Below are positions 1-6,111 of a stretch of DNA of 21,210 bases, piece after piece. The translations under genes and the position numbers were made by a program. The stretch is taken from positions 1-21,210 of IMG/VR virus record IMGVR_UViG_3300044511_000043; one strand, given 5' to 3'. The notes under the pieces were generated by a model. That model was not told the DNA's origin. It made no database searches and saw nothing but the letters and a program-made list of their open reading frames with translations. Within the stretch, counting starts at the first letter, position 1, and each line of letters starts with the position of its first letter. Source of the DNA: a virus.

Positions 1-1
1 G

Positions 2-109
2 GCCACTATGCACGAAGACCTTTACCATTGCGGTCATCGCGTCGTTGTGGCGAGAACACTAGCCAATGCTATTGAGGCAGTGGTGAGCTTTTACCGGAGC
101 AAAGTATGA
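2..109 (+). CDS. C-terminal end of an upstream gene, unknown product (partial)
   Basis: An open frame enters from the left edge and stops at 107-109. The last 35 residues include the segments DLYHCGHRVVVARTLANA and VVSFYRSKV. Its stop overlaps the ATG of the next gene in an ATGA arrangement, as in many gene pairs here, which supports it being real. The start lies outside the window and no family is recognisable from this tail. Confidence 0.5.
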   Translation, partial: ATMHEDLYHCGHRVVVARTLANAIEAVVSFYRSKV

Positions 110-900
110 CAAAAGACGCTCCGGCTTTCGATTTTTACCCTGAGCGTTGGCTTTCAGGCGTGGCTAAGTTTTCTGATGCAGAGCAACTGACATACCTGCG
201 ATTGCTCTGTCACCAGTGGCTTGACGAAGGCTTGCCCGACAATACAGCAGCGCTAAAACGCCTTGGTGGAAAAGGCGTGACGCCTGAGCTTTTGGAGAAA
301 TTCCCACTATGCGAAGATGGCAAACGCCGCAATGCGAGGCTTGAGACAATCCGCAGCGAACAGCGTGCGCGTATTGCTAAAAAGAGCGAACAACGCAAAG
401 CGGCTGCAAATGCGAGATGGGAGAGAGAGCGGCTGCAAAATACATGCGAAAAGGATGCGACCGCATCATCACCGCATTGCGGCAGCGATGCGACCGCATC
501 ATCACCGCATTGCGGCAGCGATGCCCACCACCCACCACCCACCACCCACCACCCACCACCCACCACCCACCCTATTAATAAACCACACACACCGCGCGCG
601 CATGCGCGAGGTGTCTGGCCTGATCCGTCGGAATATCCGACCGTCGAGACGGTTCGGCAATGGGCCGTAGCCGTAATGGCACCGCCGGAATGCGCCGATA
701 AATGGCATGCCGAACGCACGGCGGAAGGCTGGTTGAGCAAACACGGCAGACCGTTGCAACTCATTGCGTTGCGCCCGCTCTTTGCGGTCTATGCCACGGC
801 CTGGAAGGCCAATGAGAACCGGGGGAATCAACGATACGCCAGACCGCCCCGTCCCGCCGATATTTCGGACGTGAAACCACAAAACATGCGTGTGCTATGA
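106..900 (+). CDS. YdaU/DUF1376-type phage replication protein
   Basis: 264 aa. The N-terminal 100 residues (FDFYPERWLSGVAKFSDAEQ, then LRLLCHQWLDEGLP) match the DUF1376/YdaU pattern of phage replication-initiation proteins, which sit next to a DnaC-type loader, as here. A basic helix follows (about 85-115). Next comes a repetitive low-complexity linker: DATASSPHCGS twice, then HHPPPTT repeats, at about 117-156. The C-terminal domain (about 165-250, with WLSKHGRPLQLIALRPLF) resembles the replisome-organiser tail that contacts the loader or origin. The start is supported by GGAG seven bases upstream of ATG. The stop overlaps the next gene's ATG (ATGA), implying translational coupling. The role as initiator is inferred from family and context. 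Confidence 0.72.
   Translation: MTKDAPAFDFYPERWLSGVAKFSDAEQLTYLRLLCHQWLDEGLPDNTAALKRLGGKGVTPELLEKFPLCEDGKRRNARLETIRSEQRARIAKKSEQRKAAANARWERERLQNTCEKDATASSPHCGSDATASSPHCGSDAHHPPPTTHHPPPTTHPINKPHTPRAHARGVWPDPSEYPTVETVRQWAVAVMAPPECADKWHAERTAEGWLSKHGRPLQLIALRPLFAVYATAWKANENRGNQRYARPPRPADISDVKPQNMRVL
454..519 (+). repeat. Two perfect 33-bp tandem repeats inside the replication gene
   Basis: The 33-base unit at 454-486 is repeated exactly at 487-519. It encodes DATASSPHCGS twice. Being a multiple of three, copy changes keep the frame. It lies directly before a 7-bp tandem repeat. Confidence 0.95.
524..572 (+). repeat. 7-bp tandem repeat, seven units, inside a coding region
   Basis: The unit CCCACCA is repeated seven times (the last base of the last unit differs). 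Three units make 21 bases, so the protein shows the seven-residue repeat HHPPPTT. Gain or loss of one or two units would shift the frame of the replication gene and remove its C-terminal domain. Confidence 0.95.
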
Positions 901-1604
901 TCAACGCCCAAGACATCGCCGCCCCGTTTTTGGACAGCTTAACGGCTCGTCATCGCCGCACTTGCCAGAGGTGCAAGAAGCCGTTCAATGCCGTTGGATT
1001 CTTGATCTTGTGCGAAGTATGCGAAGGACTACCAGATTCGCCGCCTGAACCCATAAGGCGCGAACTCGGCGAGTCATGGCCTGAGCGTCACCGTGCACAG
1101 CTCGCCAGCCTGCATGGGCCTGGGCTTATCAAGGCCCAAGCATTGCTTCCACTTGTGCGCGAAGGCGATTCCATGCTAGTGCTTGCTGGGGATCGCGGTC
1201 GGGGCAAAACGCAGATTGCCACTTGGCTGGCTTGGCAGCGTGGCCAGAATGGCCTGAAGCCGGGCATTTACGCCAAGGCATTCGACATTTTCACTGACGT
1301 GAAAAACACATGGTCGAAGCAATCGACCGGAAGTGAAGCGGGGGTCTTGGACCGTTACAAGAAAGCAGCATTTCTAGCGATAGATGAATGCCATGAGCGC
1401 GGCGAAACCGATTGGGAGAACCGCACCTTCCGCAACGTGCTAGACCATCGCTATGACGCCTGCCTGCCTACGGTTATCATTGGAAATTGGCGCGAGGCTG
1501 GGCAGGTGAGAGACAGCCTTGGAGCGTCCATAGTTGATCGTATCAGCGAGACGGGAGGGATCGTCTTTTGCGACTGGCCTAGCTATAGAATGCAACCCTC
1601 ATAA
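897..1604 (+). CDS. DnaC/IstB-type helicase loader ATPase
   Basis: 235 aa. The N-terminus has a zinc-binding pattern, CxxC-N12-CxxC (C23, C26, C39, C42), as in many phage DnaC-like proteins. Walker A is GDRGRGKT (98-105), Walker B is AFLAIDE (158-164), the sensor-1-like strand is VIIGNW (193-198), and a candidate arginine finger is in SIVDRI (211-216). The length fits phage DnaC-like AAA+ loaders. In the family these load the replicative helicase at the origin, helped by the partner initiator encoded just upstream. The ATG overlaps the upstream stop (ATGA). IstB-type transposition helpers look similar, but no transposase is nearby. Confidence 0.85.
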   Translation: MINAQDIAAPFLDSLTARHRRTCQRCKKPFNAVGFLILCEVCEGLPDSPPEPIRRELGESWPERHRAQLASLHGPGLIKAQALLPLVREGDSMLVLAGDRGRGKTQIATWLAWQRGQNGLKPGIYAKAFDIFTDVKNTWSKQSTGSEAGVLDRYKKAAFLAIDECHERGETDWENRTFRNVLDHRYDACLPTVIIGNWREAGQVRDSLGASIVDRISETGGIVFCDWPSYRMQPS

Positions 1605-1731
1605 AACACAATGCCTTGCAATTCGGACTACCTAAGAGCCTCCAAAAAAATAAATCACACAAAATCCGAAAATAGTTCTTGCGCTTGTCGGGCAATGTGC
1701 GAATGTGAGGACGTAATCAAAACAGCACACC
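1605..1731. other. Intergenic AT-rich gap
   Basis: 127 bases between the loader gene and the small 1732 ORF. An A-rich stretch lies at about 1645-1675. No convincing -35/-10 pair or hairpin terminator was found. It may hold a promoter that does not match the sigma-70 consensus. Confidence 0.4.
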
Positions 1732-1884
1732 ATGAAAACTAAAATGACCATTAAAAAATTCGCCAAGCAGTTTAGCTTTTCTGACTGGAGTTATCTTTGT
1801 AGCAACGACGAATTTGAAAAAGCGGTAACGTTTGCCGATTGGGGGCAGGCCGAAGTGATAGCGCGTCGTCTGCTTAACCCATGA
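1732..1884 (+). CDS. Small 50-aa hypothetical protein
   Basis: A short ORF starting MKTKMTIKKFAKQFSFSDWS and ending ARRLLNP. A second in-frame ATG lies four codons in. Its TGA overlaps the ATG of the next gene (ATGA at 1881-1884), the spacing seen throughout this operon, which supports translation. It is basic at the N-terminus and acidic in the middle (SNDEFEK). I recognise no family. It would be missed by a 60-codon cutoff. Confidence 0.5.
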   Translation: MKTKMTIKKFAKQFSFSDWSYLCSNDEFEKAVTFADWGQAEVIARRLLNP

Positions 1885-2276
1885 CCTTTGCCGAACAACT
1901 CAGAAGCCAGCGCCAGCGCCTCGGCCTCACGCAGTCCCAGGCCGCTGAGCTTCTGGAGGTCTCCGCCTCATGGGTGGACAAGGCAGAGCGAGAACAACGC
2001 GTCCCTCTCAAAATAACGCAAGAGGGGGCGATTGCTCGGCTTTCGAAGGCCAAGAAATATCCATGCTGGGTATGCTTGTCATGTGGAGCTAACTACGGAC
2101 GAAGTATTCACGACCGACCCCGCTGCTGGCATGTCGGGACCTGCGACGTATGCGGCATTGAGGCGTGTGTTACACAACCACGCGACTTTGGACACCTGCA
2201 CGACGGTTGGCAATCTCATTCCGCGAACGCCCCTGCTCTGGCACAGAGCGGGGGAGAGAAAACCTGTGACTTATGA
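1881..2276 (+). CDS. XRE-type HTH protein fused to a cysteine-rich domain
   Basis: 131 aa. Residues 3-45 (FAEQLRSQRQRLGLTQSQAA, then LLEVSASWVDKAERE) are a clear Cro/C1-type helix-turn-helix. Residues 62-105 carry a cysteine/histidine cluster (CWVC, SCG, CWH, CDVCG, EAC) that looks like a zinc-binding module, followed by TQPRDFGHL. The family role would be DNA-binding regulation; the target is unknown. The C-terminus reads into an attC-like half-site at 2222 with Asn-Ala in frame. The stop overlaps the next ATG (ATGA). Confidence 0.68.
   Translation: MTFAEQLRSQRQRLGLTQSQAAELLEVSASWVDKAEREQRVPLKITQEGAIARLSKAKKYPCWVCLSCGANYGRSIHDRPRCWHVGTCDVCGIEACVTQPRDFGHLHDGWQSHSANAPALAQSGGEKTCDL
2222..2256 (-). 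other. attC-like half-site (left arm only)
   Basis: CGCGAAC at 2222-2228, then a six-base spacer, GCT, and CTGGCA follow the ungapped left-arm pattern of the six complete sites downstream. The arm folds on itself (GCTCTG/CAGAGC, extended by CCCC/GGGG with one bulged T). No matching right R box follows, so this is at best a relic. Confidence 0.4.
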
Positions 2277-2545
2277 AAACCGCAACCATCACCGTCCCAA
2301 TTTACGAAACGCCAACGGGCACACCAACATGTTGCCGCGACCTCGCGAAAGGCGAGGCGTGCAGCTTCCTCCGCACGCAGCGAATGGGAACTGAAATGAC
2401 CTGCCTATTTGCACTGCAGAACGGAAAACCAGCCGAGCCCCTGATGGAGGGGCAGGAGGGGTTCTTGATACCGTCGCCCGCATGTCCATTTAACTGTCTG
2501 TCTAACGCCAAAGGTGAGGCACAGCCTCCCGCAACAAAACTATGA
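2273..2545 (+). CDS. Cysteine-rich hypothetical phage protein
   Basis: 90 aa. The cysteine layout (TCCRDLAKGEACSFLRTQRM, later MTCLF, then PSPACPFNC) suggests metal binding and resembles small phage proteins of unknown function with a C..C..CPF ending. The C-terminal LSNAKGEAQPPATKL is encoded by the attC-like half-site at 2500. It overlaps both neighbours by ATGA, so it is probably translated as part of the operon. No function can be assigned. Confidence 0.55.
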   Translation: MKTATITVPIYETPTGTPTCCRDLAKGEACSFLRTQRMGTEMTCLFALQNGKPAEPLMEGQEGFLIPSPACPFNCLSNAKGEAQPPATKL

Positions 2546-2578
2546 ATACACCAAACGACAAAACCGGAGGCTGTTCGC
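2500..2578 (-). other. attC-like half-site or eroded site
   Basis: GTCTAAC (2500-2506), six-base spacer, GGT, GAGGCA fit the left-arm pattern. A perfect inner stem follows (ACAGCCTCC 2521-2529 with GGAGGCTGT 2566-2574), then GTTCGCT at 2573-2579. The L-box part of the right arm is missing, as if deleted. The start of the next gene (ATG 2542) lies in the loop. Confidence 0.4.
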
Positions 2579-2799
2579 TGTTGCCGTGCCCGTTCTGCGG
2601 CCTGACCGACAAAGACACTGTGCCAAACATGGGACTCGTGCCCGCCGTGGCCATACACAGCTACCCCCAAGGCTATAGGGTCGAGTGTGAAGGGTGCGGC
2701 TGTGACGGCCCGTGGCATCACCAACACTCGGAAGCAATCGCCGTGTGGAATCGCAGGCCGAACGTCCCAGCTCATACTACATCCTCCAATGCTTCCTAA
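2542..2799 (+). CDS. Lar-like restriction alleviation / zinc-ribbon protein
   Basis: 85 aa. LLPCPFCG at about 13-20, CEGCGCDGP at about 50-58 and EAIAVWNRR at about 64-72 reproduce the Lar family signature: two CxxC pairs and a closing EAI..WNRR. Rac-prophage Lar enhances host methylation and so reduces restriction of phage DNA. A link to the DNA methyltransferases downstream would make sense, but many Lar-like proteins have no tested role. It overlaps the upstream stop (ATGA), and its end overlaps the methyltransferase start by 11 bases. Confidence 0.75.
   Translation: MNTPNDKTGGCSLLPCPFCGLTDKDTVPNMGLVPAVAIHSYPQGYRVECEGCGCDGPWHHQHSEAIAVWNRRPNVPAHTTSSNAS
2757..2785 (-). other. attC-like half-site (left arm only)
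   Basis: GCCGAAC (2757-2763), six-base spacer, GCT, CATACT matches the pattern and resembles the left arm of the complete site at 7744. No complementary right arm was found before the methyltransferase gene. The AAC is in frame with the Lar-like ORF. Confidence 0.33.
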
Positions 2800-3493
2800 A
2801 CCATATCATTCAGAGCATGCCGTCACTATATTTTGCGGCGACTGCCGCCAGATCGTGCCGCTGCTAGGACGGTTCGATCTACTGCTCACTGACCCGCCTT
2901 ATGGAATAGGCTTGAATACAAGCAGGATTAGAAGGACGTGGAATGTGAAGTCGTCCAAATGGGCTGCGGCGAGGGTAACTAAAGACTACGGAGTTCATGA
3001 ATGGGATAGTGCGCCGCCGCCAGATGATCTTATTAACATGGTTGTAGCCGCTGCGGGCAGAAGCATTATATGGGGTGGGAACTACTTTGCGCTACCCCCT
3101 TCACCATTCTGGTTAGTATGGGACAAACAAACCAGCGGCAACTTTGCTGACGCAGAGCTGGCGTGGACGAACATGGTCGGCGCTGTGAAGTTGAAACATT
3201 ACTTGTGGAACGGCTTCAAGAAGGCGAAGCCAGAAGATCGCTGGCATCCAACACAAAAGCCGTTGGAGGTCATTCAATGGGCTCTATCGCTCGCCGGAAA
3301 TATTCAAACCATCCTCGACCCATTCGCTGGAAGCGGGACAACCGGAGTCGCAGCAAAAAACCTCGGAAAAACGGCTGTTCTGATCGAGCGCGAGGAACGA
3401 TACTGCGAGATAGCGGCCAAGCGACTAGCTCAAGGGGTTTTGAACTTCGATAGCCTGCCCCAGAGGAATGGTTCTCCATCTTTTGTATTATGA
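2789..3493 (+). CDS. DNA methyltransferase, beta class (N6-adenine or N4-cytosine)
   Basis: 234 aa from ATG 2789, chosen because upstream in-frame codons lie in the Lar frame and add no homologous residues. The order is VTIFCGDCRQIVPLL (12-26), catalytic motif IV DPPYG (35-39), WGGNY (95-99), HPTQKP (153-158), then the SAM-binding motif DPFAGSGTT (177-185) and AVLIEREERY. DPPY before FxGxG defines the beta class (PF01555). It acts on DNA using SAM; the target site is unknown. No restriction partner is nearby, so it is probably a solitary phage enzyme protecting phage DNA. Its stop overlaps the next ATG (ATGA). Confidence 0.9.
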   Translation: MLPKPYHSEHAVTIFCGDCRQIVPLLGRFDLLLTDPPYGIGLNTSRIRRTWNVKSSKWAAARVTKDYGVHEWDSAPPPDDLINMVVAAAGRSIIWGGNYFALPPSPFWLVWDKQTSGNFADAELAWTNMVGAVKLKHYLWNGFKKAKPEDRWHPTQKPLEVIQWALSLAGNIQTILDPFAGSGTTGVAAKNLGKTAVLIEREERYCEIAAKRLAQGVLNFDSLPQRNGSPSFVL

Positions 3494-3696
3494 TTGCACG
3501 CCATCAACACGAACACGAAGTCATCAATGCCCGAGAATATCCCGGCACGCGCCAACTGTGCACGATCTGCGACGAGCCAACGGAGCGATGCGAGGAAGAC
3601 GCCATCTACACGGAGGATGACGAAGGACCGCTTTGCGTAGAATGTTGGCGCAAAACGCCGGAATACATTCTGGAGAACGCTGGAACTGAGCGATGA
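3490..3696 (+). CDS. Small zinc-ribbon-like hypothetical protein
   Basis: 68 aa, acidic, with CTICDEPTERC (24-34) and CVEC (49-52), a probable one-zinc ribbon. Both ends overlap neighbours by ATGA. The last residues LENAGTER are encoded by the left arm of the complete attC-like site at 3672, with Asn-Ala in the common frame. No family assigned. Confidence 0.6.
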   Translation: MIARHQHEHEVINAREYPGTRQLCTICDEPTERCEEDAIYTEDDEGPLCVECWRKTPEYILENAGTER

Positions 3697-3769
3697 GTGC
3701 CCCTCTACCAACGTCCGAACCTGCAAGCCGCGTCGCGGGGCACTCATTCGCTCCAGTGACTGGTTCTGC
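3672..3769 (-). other. attC-like integron recombination site 1
   Basis: Left R box GGAGAAC (3672-3678), right R box GTTCTGC (3763-3769). The left stem ACT-GAGCGA-TGAGTGCCCC (3685-3703) pairs with 3737-3755. The right arm carries two extra bases (C and T on the + strand), six pairs apart. Spacers next to the R boxes do not pair. The minus strand reads AAC..., with GCGTT at its far end, as in known attC sites, so the site is assigned to the minus strand. Confidence 0.8.
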
Positions 3770-4571
3770 GGCACGGTCGAAATACAAGACCATCGTAGCC
3801 GACCCTCCGTGGCCCATTGGAAACTTCCCCGCATGGTTTGCCAAAGAGCGTCGAAGCAAGCGCGAGCGTGAAATCGGCGTGAACCCGACGCCATACAAGA
3901 CGATGACGCTACCTGAAATCGAACGCCTGCCAGTCGGGGACATCGCGGCAGACGGGGCGCATCTCTATCTGTGGACAACCGATAACTTCTACGAGGATGC
4001 GCTCGGTGTGGCGCGAGCGTGGGGCTTCGAGAAATCGGCAACGCTGGTCTGGTGCAAGAAGCCAATGGGGAAAGGAATGGGCGGGACGTATCCAAGCAAC
4101 GTCGAGTTCGTGCTGTTCTGTCGGCGCGTGGACAACCGTGGGTGGAAGCAATTCGGGGAATGGCTGCGCGAACGCCGGACGGCGGCGGGACTGACGACCG
4201 GCCAAGTGTGCGCGGCAATCGGGGCACATGGGGCGATGAACCACGGCGGGATGCAAAGCAACTGGGAAAACGGTCTGGCTGTGCCGTCGCTGGAGCAATG
4301 GGCAAAGCTGAAACCGATGCTCGGCGTGAACGGAGAGACGGACGGATGGCTCGAAAGCCTGCAAATCGAATCGGGCAACCGCGCCGATAGCCGGTGGTAT
4401 CAGTGGGCGCGTGGCAAACACTCAGCCAAGCCAGAAGCCTTTCAGGACATCGTGGAGCAAGTAAGCCCCGCTCCGCGAATCGAACTCTTTGCGCGACGGC
4501 AGCGCATCGGGTGGGACTCATGGGGCAACGAATGCCGGAACGACGTGGCGCTAGTGCCGCAGAACGCATAA
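3693..4571 (+). CDS. MT-A70 family DNA adenine methyltransferase with HTH insertion
   Basis: 292 aa. YKTIVADPPWPIG holds the catalytic DPPW (37-40) of the MT-A70 family. The usual fold continues with PYKTMTLPEIERLPV (67-81), HLYLWTTDNF (90-99), LVWCKKPMGKGMGGTYPSNV (118-137) and EFVLFCRR. At about 150-225 an XRE-like helix-turn-helix (FGEWLRERRTAAGLTTGQVC; NWENGLAVPSLEQWAKLKPM) interrupts the domain. It then resumes with GKHSAKPEAF and RIELFARRQRIGWDSWGNE (262-280). It probably methylates N6 of adenine in phage DNA. ATG 3693 lies inside attC-like site 1, so the first 22 residues are encoded by that site; GTG 3756 is an alternative start. It ends in PQNA at site 2. Confidence 0.88.
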   Translation: MSAPLPTSEPASRVAGHSFAPVTGSAARSKYKTIVADPPWPIGNFPAWFAKERRSKREREIGVNPTPYKTMTLPEIERLPVGDIAADGAHLYLWTTDNFYEDALGVARAWGFEKSATLVWCKKPMGKGMGGTYPSNVEFVLFCRRVDNRGWKQFGEWLRERRTAAGLTTGQVCAAIGAHGAMNHGGMQSNWENGLAVPSLEQWAKLKPMLGVNGETDGWLESLQIESGNRADSRWYQWARGKHSAKPEAFQDIVEQVSPAPRIELFARRQRIGWDSWGNECRNDVALVPQNA

Positions 4572-4658
4572 GGTGACTGACCGACATGAGCGCCACTGAT
4601 GCCAGCCTCGCCCCTGACTGTCCCGCTCATGGCGGTTCAGTCCACCGGCTTGTTCTGC
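4559..4658 (-). other. attC-like integron recombination site 2
   Basis: R boxes GCAGAAC (4559-4565) and GTTCTGC (4652-4658) are fully complementary. The inner stem GGT-GACTGA-CC...CATGAGCG pairs with CGCTCATGG...TCAGTCCACC. Two extra bases sit on the right arm, six pairs apart, with one mismatch in the distal stem. The spacers (gcataa / ggctt) do not pair. The loop is about 30 bases. It holds the stop of the MT-A70 gene and the start of the next gene. Confidence 0.85.
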
Positions 4659-5329
4659 CGGGGGTGGAGCTGTATTGCGGGGACTGCCGGGAAATCATGC
4701 CAACACTGGCAAGCGTGGATGCCTGCATCACTGACCCGCCCTATGGAATCGCTTATGATCCGAGCGAAAGCACGCAGCAGGGAATCCAACGCTTCGCAAT
4801 GGTGATCGGAGACGATGAAGTCTTCGACCCGGCACACCTAATGGACTTCCCAGATGTAATCATGTGGGGTGCAAACAACTACTGCCACGCCATCCCGCCA
4901 AGGATCGGCCAATGGTATTTTTGGGATAAGGTGACACAAAACGCACTCAAGGTGAGAATTGCCGAAGGCGAATACGCTTGGCACAAGAAAGGCACAAAAC
5001 CCCGCGCATTCCGCCACTTGTGGAGCGGTGCATACCGCGCCAGCGAATCCGGCGAGCGTGCTGTGCATCCGACGCAAAAACCAGTAGTGCTCATGCAATG
5101 GTGCATGGACTCCATGAAGCTACCAGAAGGTTCCGTGGTGCTCGATCCCTACATGGGCAGCGGATCAACAATCATCGCTGCAATCCGCACCGGGCGGAAA
5201 GCAATCGGCATAGAGAAAGACCCGGAACACTTCAAAAACGCCGTGGAACGGATCAAGCGTGAACTCGCGCAAGGCGATCTATTCCTTGGGCAGAACGCCT
5301 CTGGTGACTCACCGCCGTTCGGCGGTTGA
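4586..5329 (+). CDS. DNA methyltransferase, beta class
   Basis: 247 aa. VELYCGDCREIMPTL (27-41), DPPYGIAYD with catalytic DPPY, WGANNY, HPTQKP, and the SAM motif DPYMGSGST followed by AIGIEKDPEHF give a PF01555 beta-class enzyme. It parallels the one at 2789-3493 but is clearly divergent. ATG 4586 has AAGGTGA ten bases upstream; the first 26 residues run through attC-like site 2 and look unstructured. GTG 4664 (VELYCGDC) is an equally plausible start. The C-terminus (GQNASGDSPPFGG) is encoded by site 3 and the stop lies inside that hairpin. It is expected to methylate adenine-N6 or cytosine-N4 in DNA. Confidence 0.88.
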   Translation: MSATDASLAPDCPAHGGSVHRLVLPGVELYCGDCREIMPTLASVDACITDPPYGIAYDPSESTQQGIQRFAMVIGDDEVFDPAHLMDFPDVIMWGANNYCHAIPPRIGQWYFWDKVTQNALKVRIAEGEYAWHKKGTKPRAFRHLWSGAYRASESGERAVHPTQKPVVLMQWCMDSMKLPEGSVVLDPYMGSGSTIIAAIRTGRKAIGIEKDPEHFKNAVERIKRELAQGDLFLGQNASGDSPPFGG

Positions 5330-5348
5330 GTCCACCGACTTGTTCGAC
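5290..5348 (-). other. attC-like integron recombination site 3 (compact)
   Basis: R boxes GCAGAAC (5290-5296) and GTTCGAC (5342-5348). The stem GGT-GACTCA-CCGCCG closes with a TTCG loop and pairs with CGGCGG-T-TGAGTC-C-ACC, leaving two extrahelical bases on the right arm six pairs apart. At 59 bases it is the size of a classic 59-base element. The dam-like gene begins 11 bases after it. Confidence 0.85.
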
Positions 5349-5359
5349 CTCTTCATATT

Positions 5360-5842
5360 ATGGCAAGACTCCGAAAACAGTTTGAATCCGCAACCGTCGA
5401 ATGGCCGACACCGGACAGTCTATGGAAGCCGCTCCATGATGAGTTCGGCTTCACGCTCGACGTGTGCGCAACTGACGAAAACGCCAAGTGTTCGCGATAC
5501 TATACGCGCCACGACGATGGACTGGTGCAACCATGGTCCGGTGTGTGCTGGATGAATCCTCCGTATGGCCGGGAAATGGTCGCCTGGCTGAAACGCGCCG
5601 AGTCTGAGAAAGCCAATGGGGTGACGACGGTTGCGCTGATACCATCGCGGACAAATACCGGATGGTGGCATGACATCGTGATGCCCAATGAAGTCCGCTT
5701 CGTGCGGGGTCGTCCGAAATTCGGAAACGCAGATCAAGGATTGCCTTGGCCCCTCGCCGTGGTGGTTTTTCGGTCGAACGCCCTTCGTCAGCCGCCCCTA
5801 CCGGCTGGCGGGAACACACCAACTAAAGACGCGGCCCGGTAG
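5360..5842 (+). CDS. Phage DNA N6-adenine methyltransferase (PF05869, Dam type)
   Basis: 160 aa, the usual size for this phage family. Key segments are EWPTPDSLWKPLHDEFGFTL (14-33), DVCATDENAKC (34-44), WMNPPYG with the catalytic NPPY (64-70), MVAWLKRAESEKANG, and the closing ALIPSRTNTGWWHD. It methylates adenine N6 in DNA with SAM. The start ATG follows attC-like site 3 directly and has no Shine-Dalgarno. The last about 20 residues (SNALRQPPLPAGGNTPTKDA) come from translation into site 4. The enzyme core ends before them, so the tail is probably dispensable. Confidence 0.9.
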   Translation: MARLRKQFESATVEWPTPDSLWKPLHDEFGFTLDVCATDENAKCSRYYTRHDDGLVQPWSGVCWMNPPYGREMVAWLKRAESEKANGVTTVALIPSRTNTGWWHDIVMPNEVRFVRGRPKFGNADQGLPWPLAVVVFRSNALRQPPLPAGGNTPTKDAAR

Positions 5843-5868
5843 GGGTTGGCTGCACGAACTTGTTCGAC
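5773..5868 (-). other. attC-like integron recombination site 4
   Basis: R boxes GTCGAAC (5773-5779) and GTTCGAC (5862-5868) are perfectly complementary. The stem CGT-CAGCC-g-CCCCTACCGG pairs with CCGGTAGGGG...GGCTGCACG near 5837-5856. An unpaired G/C-type base and an A-type bulge with a neighbouring mismatch lie on the right arm, at the same spacing as in the other sites. Spacers do not pair. The dam-like stop (5840-5842) is inside. Confidence 0.82.
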
Positions 5869-5874
5869 ATTTTT

Positions 5875-6111
5875 ATGACACGCTCCCCACAATCAGACGC
5901 CGCCGCAAACGGTGCGAATGCTAAAGAAGAACTTTACAACATGTCGTGCCGCCTTGAGCGCGAAAACGCGAAGCTGCGGGACGCTTTGCAGCGACTCGTG
6001 GACACCCACGGCAATTGCAACTGTGGAGTTTCCGACACGGAGCTTGCGGCATGGGATCACGCACGAATTATTCTGTCTAACGCACAAGCTGAGGCACCAT
6101 CATACGCATGA
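5875..6111 (+). CDS. Small coiled-coil hypothetical protein
   Basis: 78 aa from ATG 5875, the first ATG after attC-like site 4. A TTG at 5860 inside the R box would add five residues. EELYNMSCRLERENAKLRDA and LQRLV (about 22-46) form a short predicted coiled coil, then CNCG and the helix TELAAWDHARIILSNA. Short proteins of this style are frequent in phage accessory regions without known function. The C-terminal SNAQAEAPSYA is encoded by a half-site at 6075. The stop overlaps the next ATG (ATGA). Confidence 0.55.
   Translation: MTRSPQSDAAANGANAKEELYNMSCRLERENAKLRDALQRLVDTHGNCNCGVSDTELAAWDHARIILSNAQAEAPSYA
6075..6105 (-). other. attC-like half-site (left arm only)
   Basis: GTCTAAC (6075-6081), spacer gcacaa, GCT, GAGGCA matches the left-arm pattern. 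It is most similar to the half-site at 2500 (shared CTGTCTAACGC and GAGGCAC). No right arm was found downstream. Confidence 0.4.

Noticed and set aside
454-572. CRISPR array
   Set aside because: Repeats are directly adjacent without spacers and lie inside a coding gene. They are tandem repeats.
2573-2606. GTTCTGC box inside the Lar-like gene as a right R box of a complete attC
   Set aside because: The box encodes the family motif PCPFCG, and no matching L-box stem with the left half-site at 2500 or the GCAGAAC at 2415 could be built.
3395-3485. attC-like site between the first methyltransferase and the 68-aa gene, suggested by GTTCTCC near 3472
   Set aside because: No left arm with a complementary stem was found upstream, and GAACGATACTGC does not fit the spacing pattern.
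3430-4596. 388-codon open frame on the minus strand
   Set aside because: It lies opposite well-supported methyltransferase genes, and its product is Arg/Pro/Ser-rich with no domain. It is a by-product of base composition.
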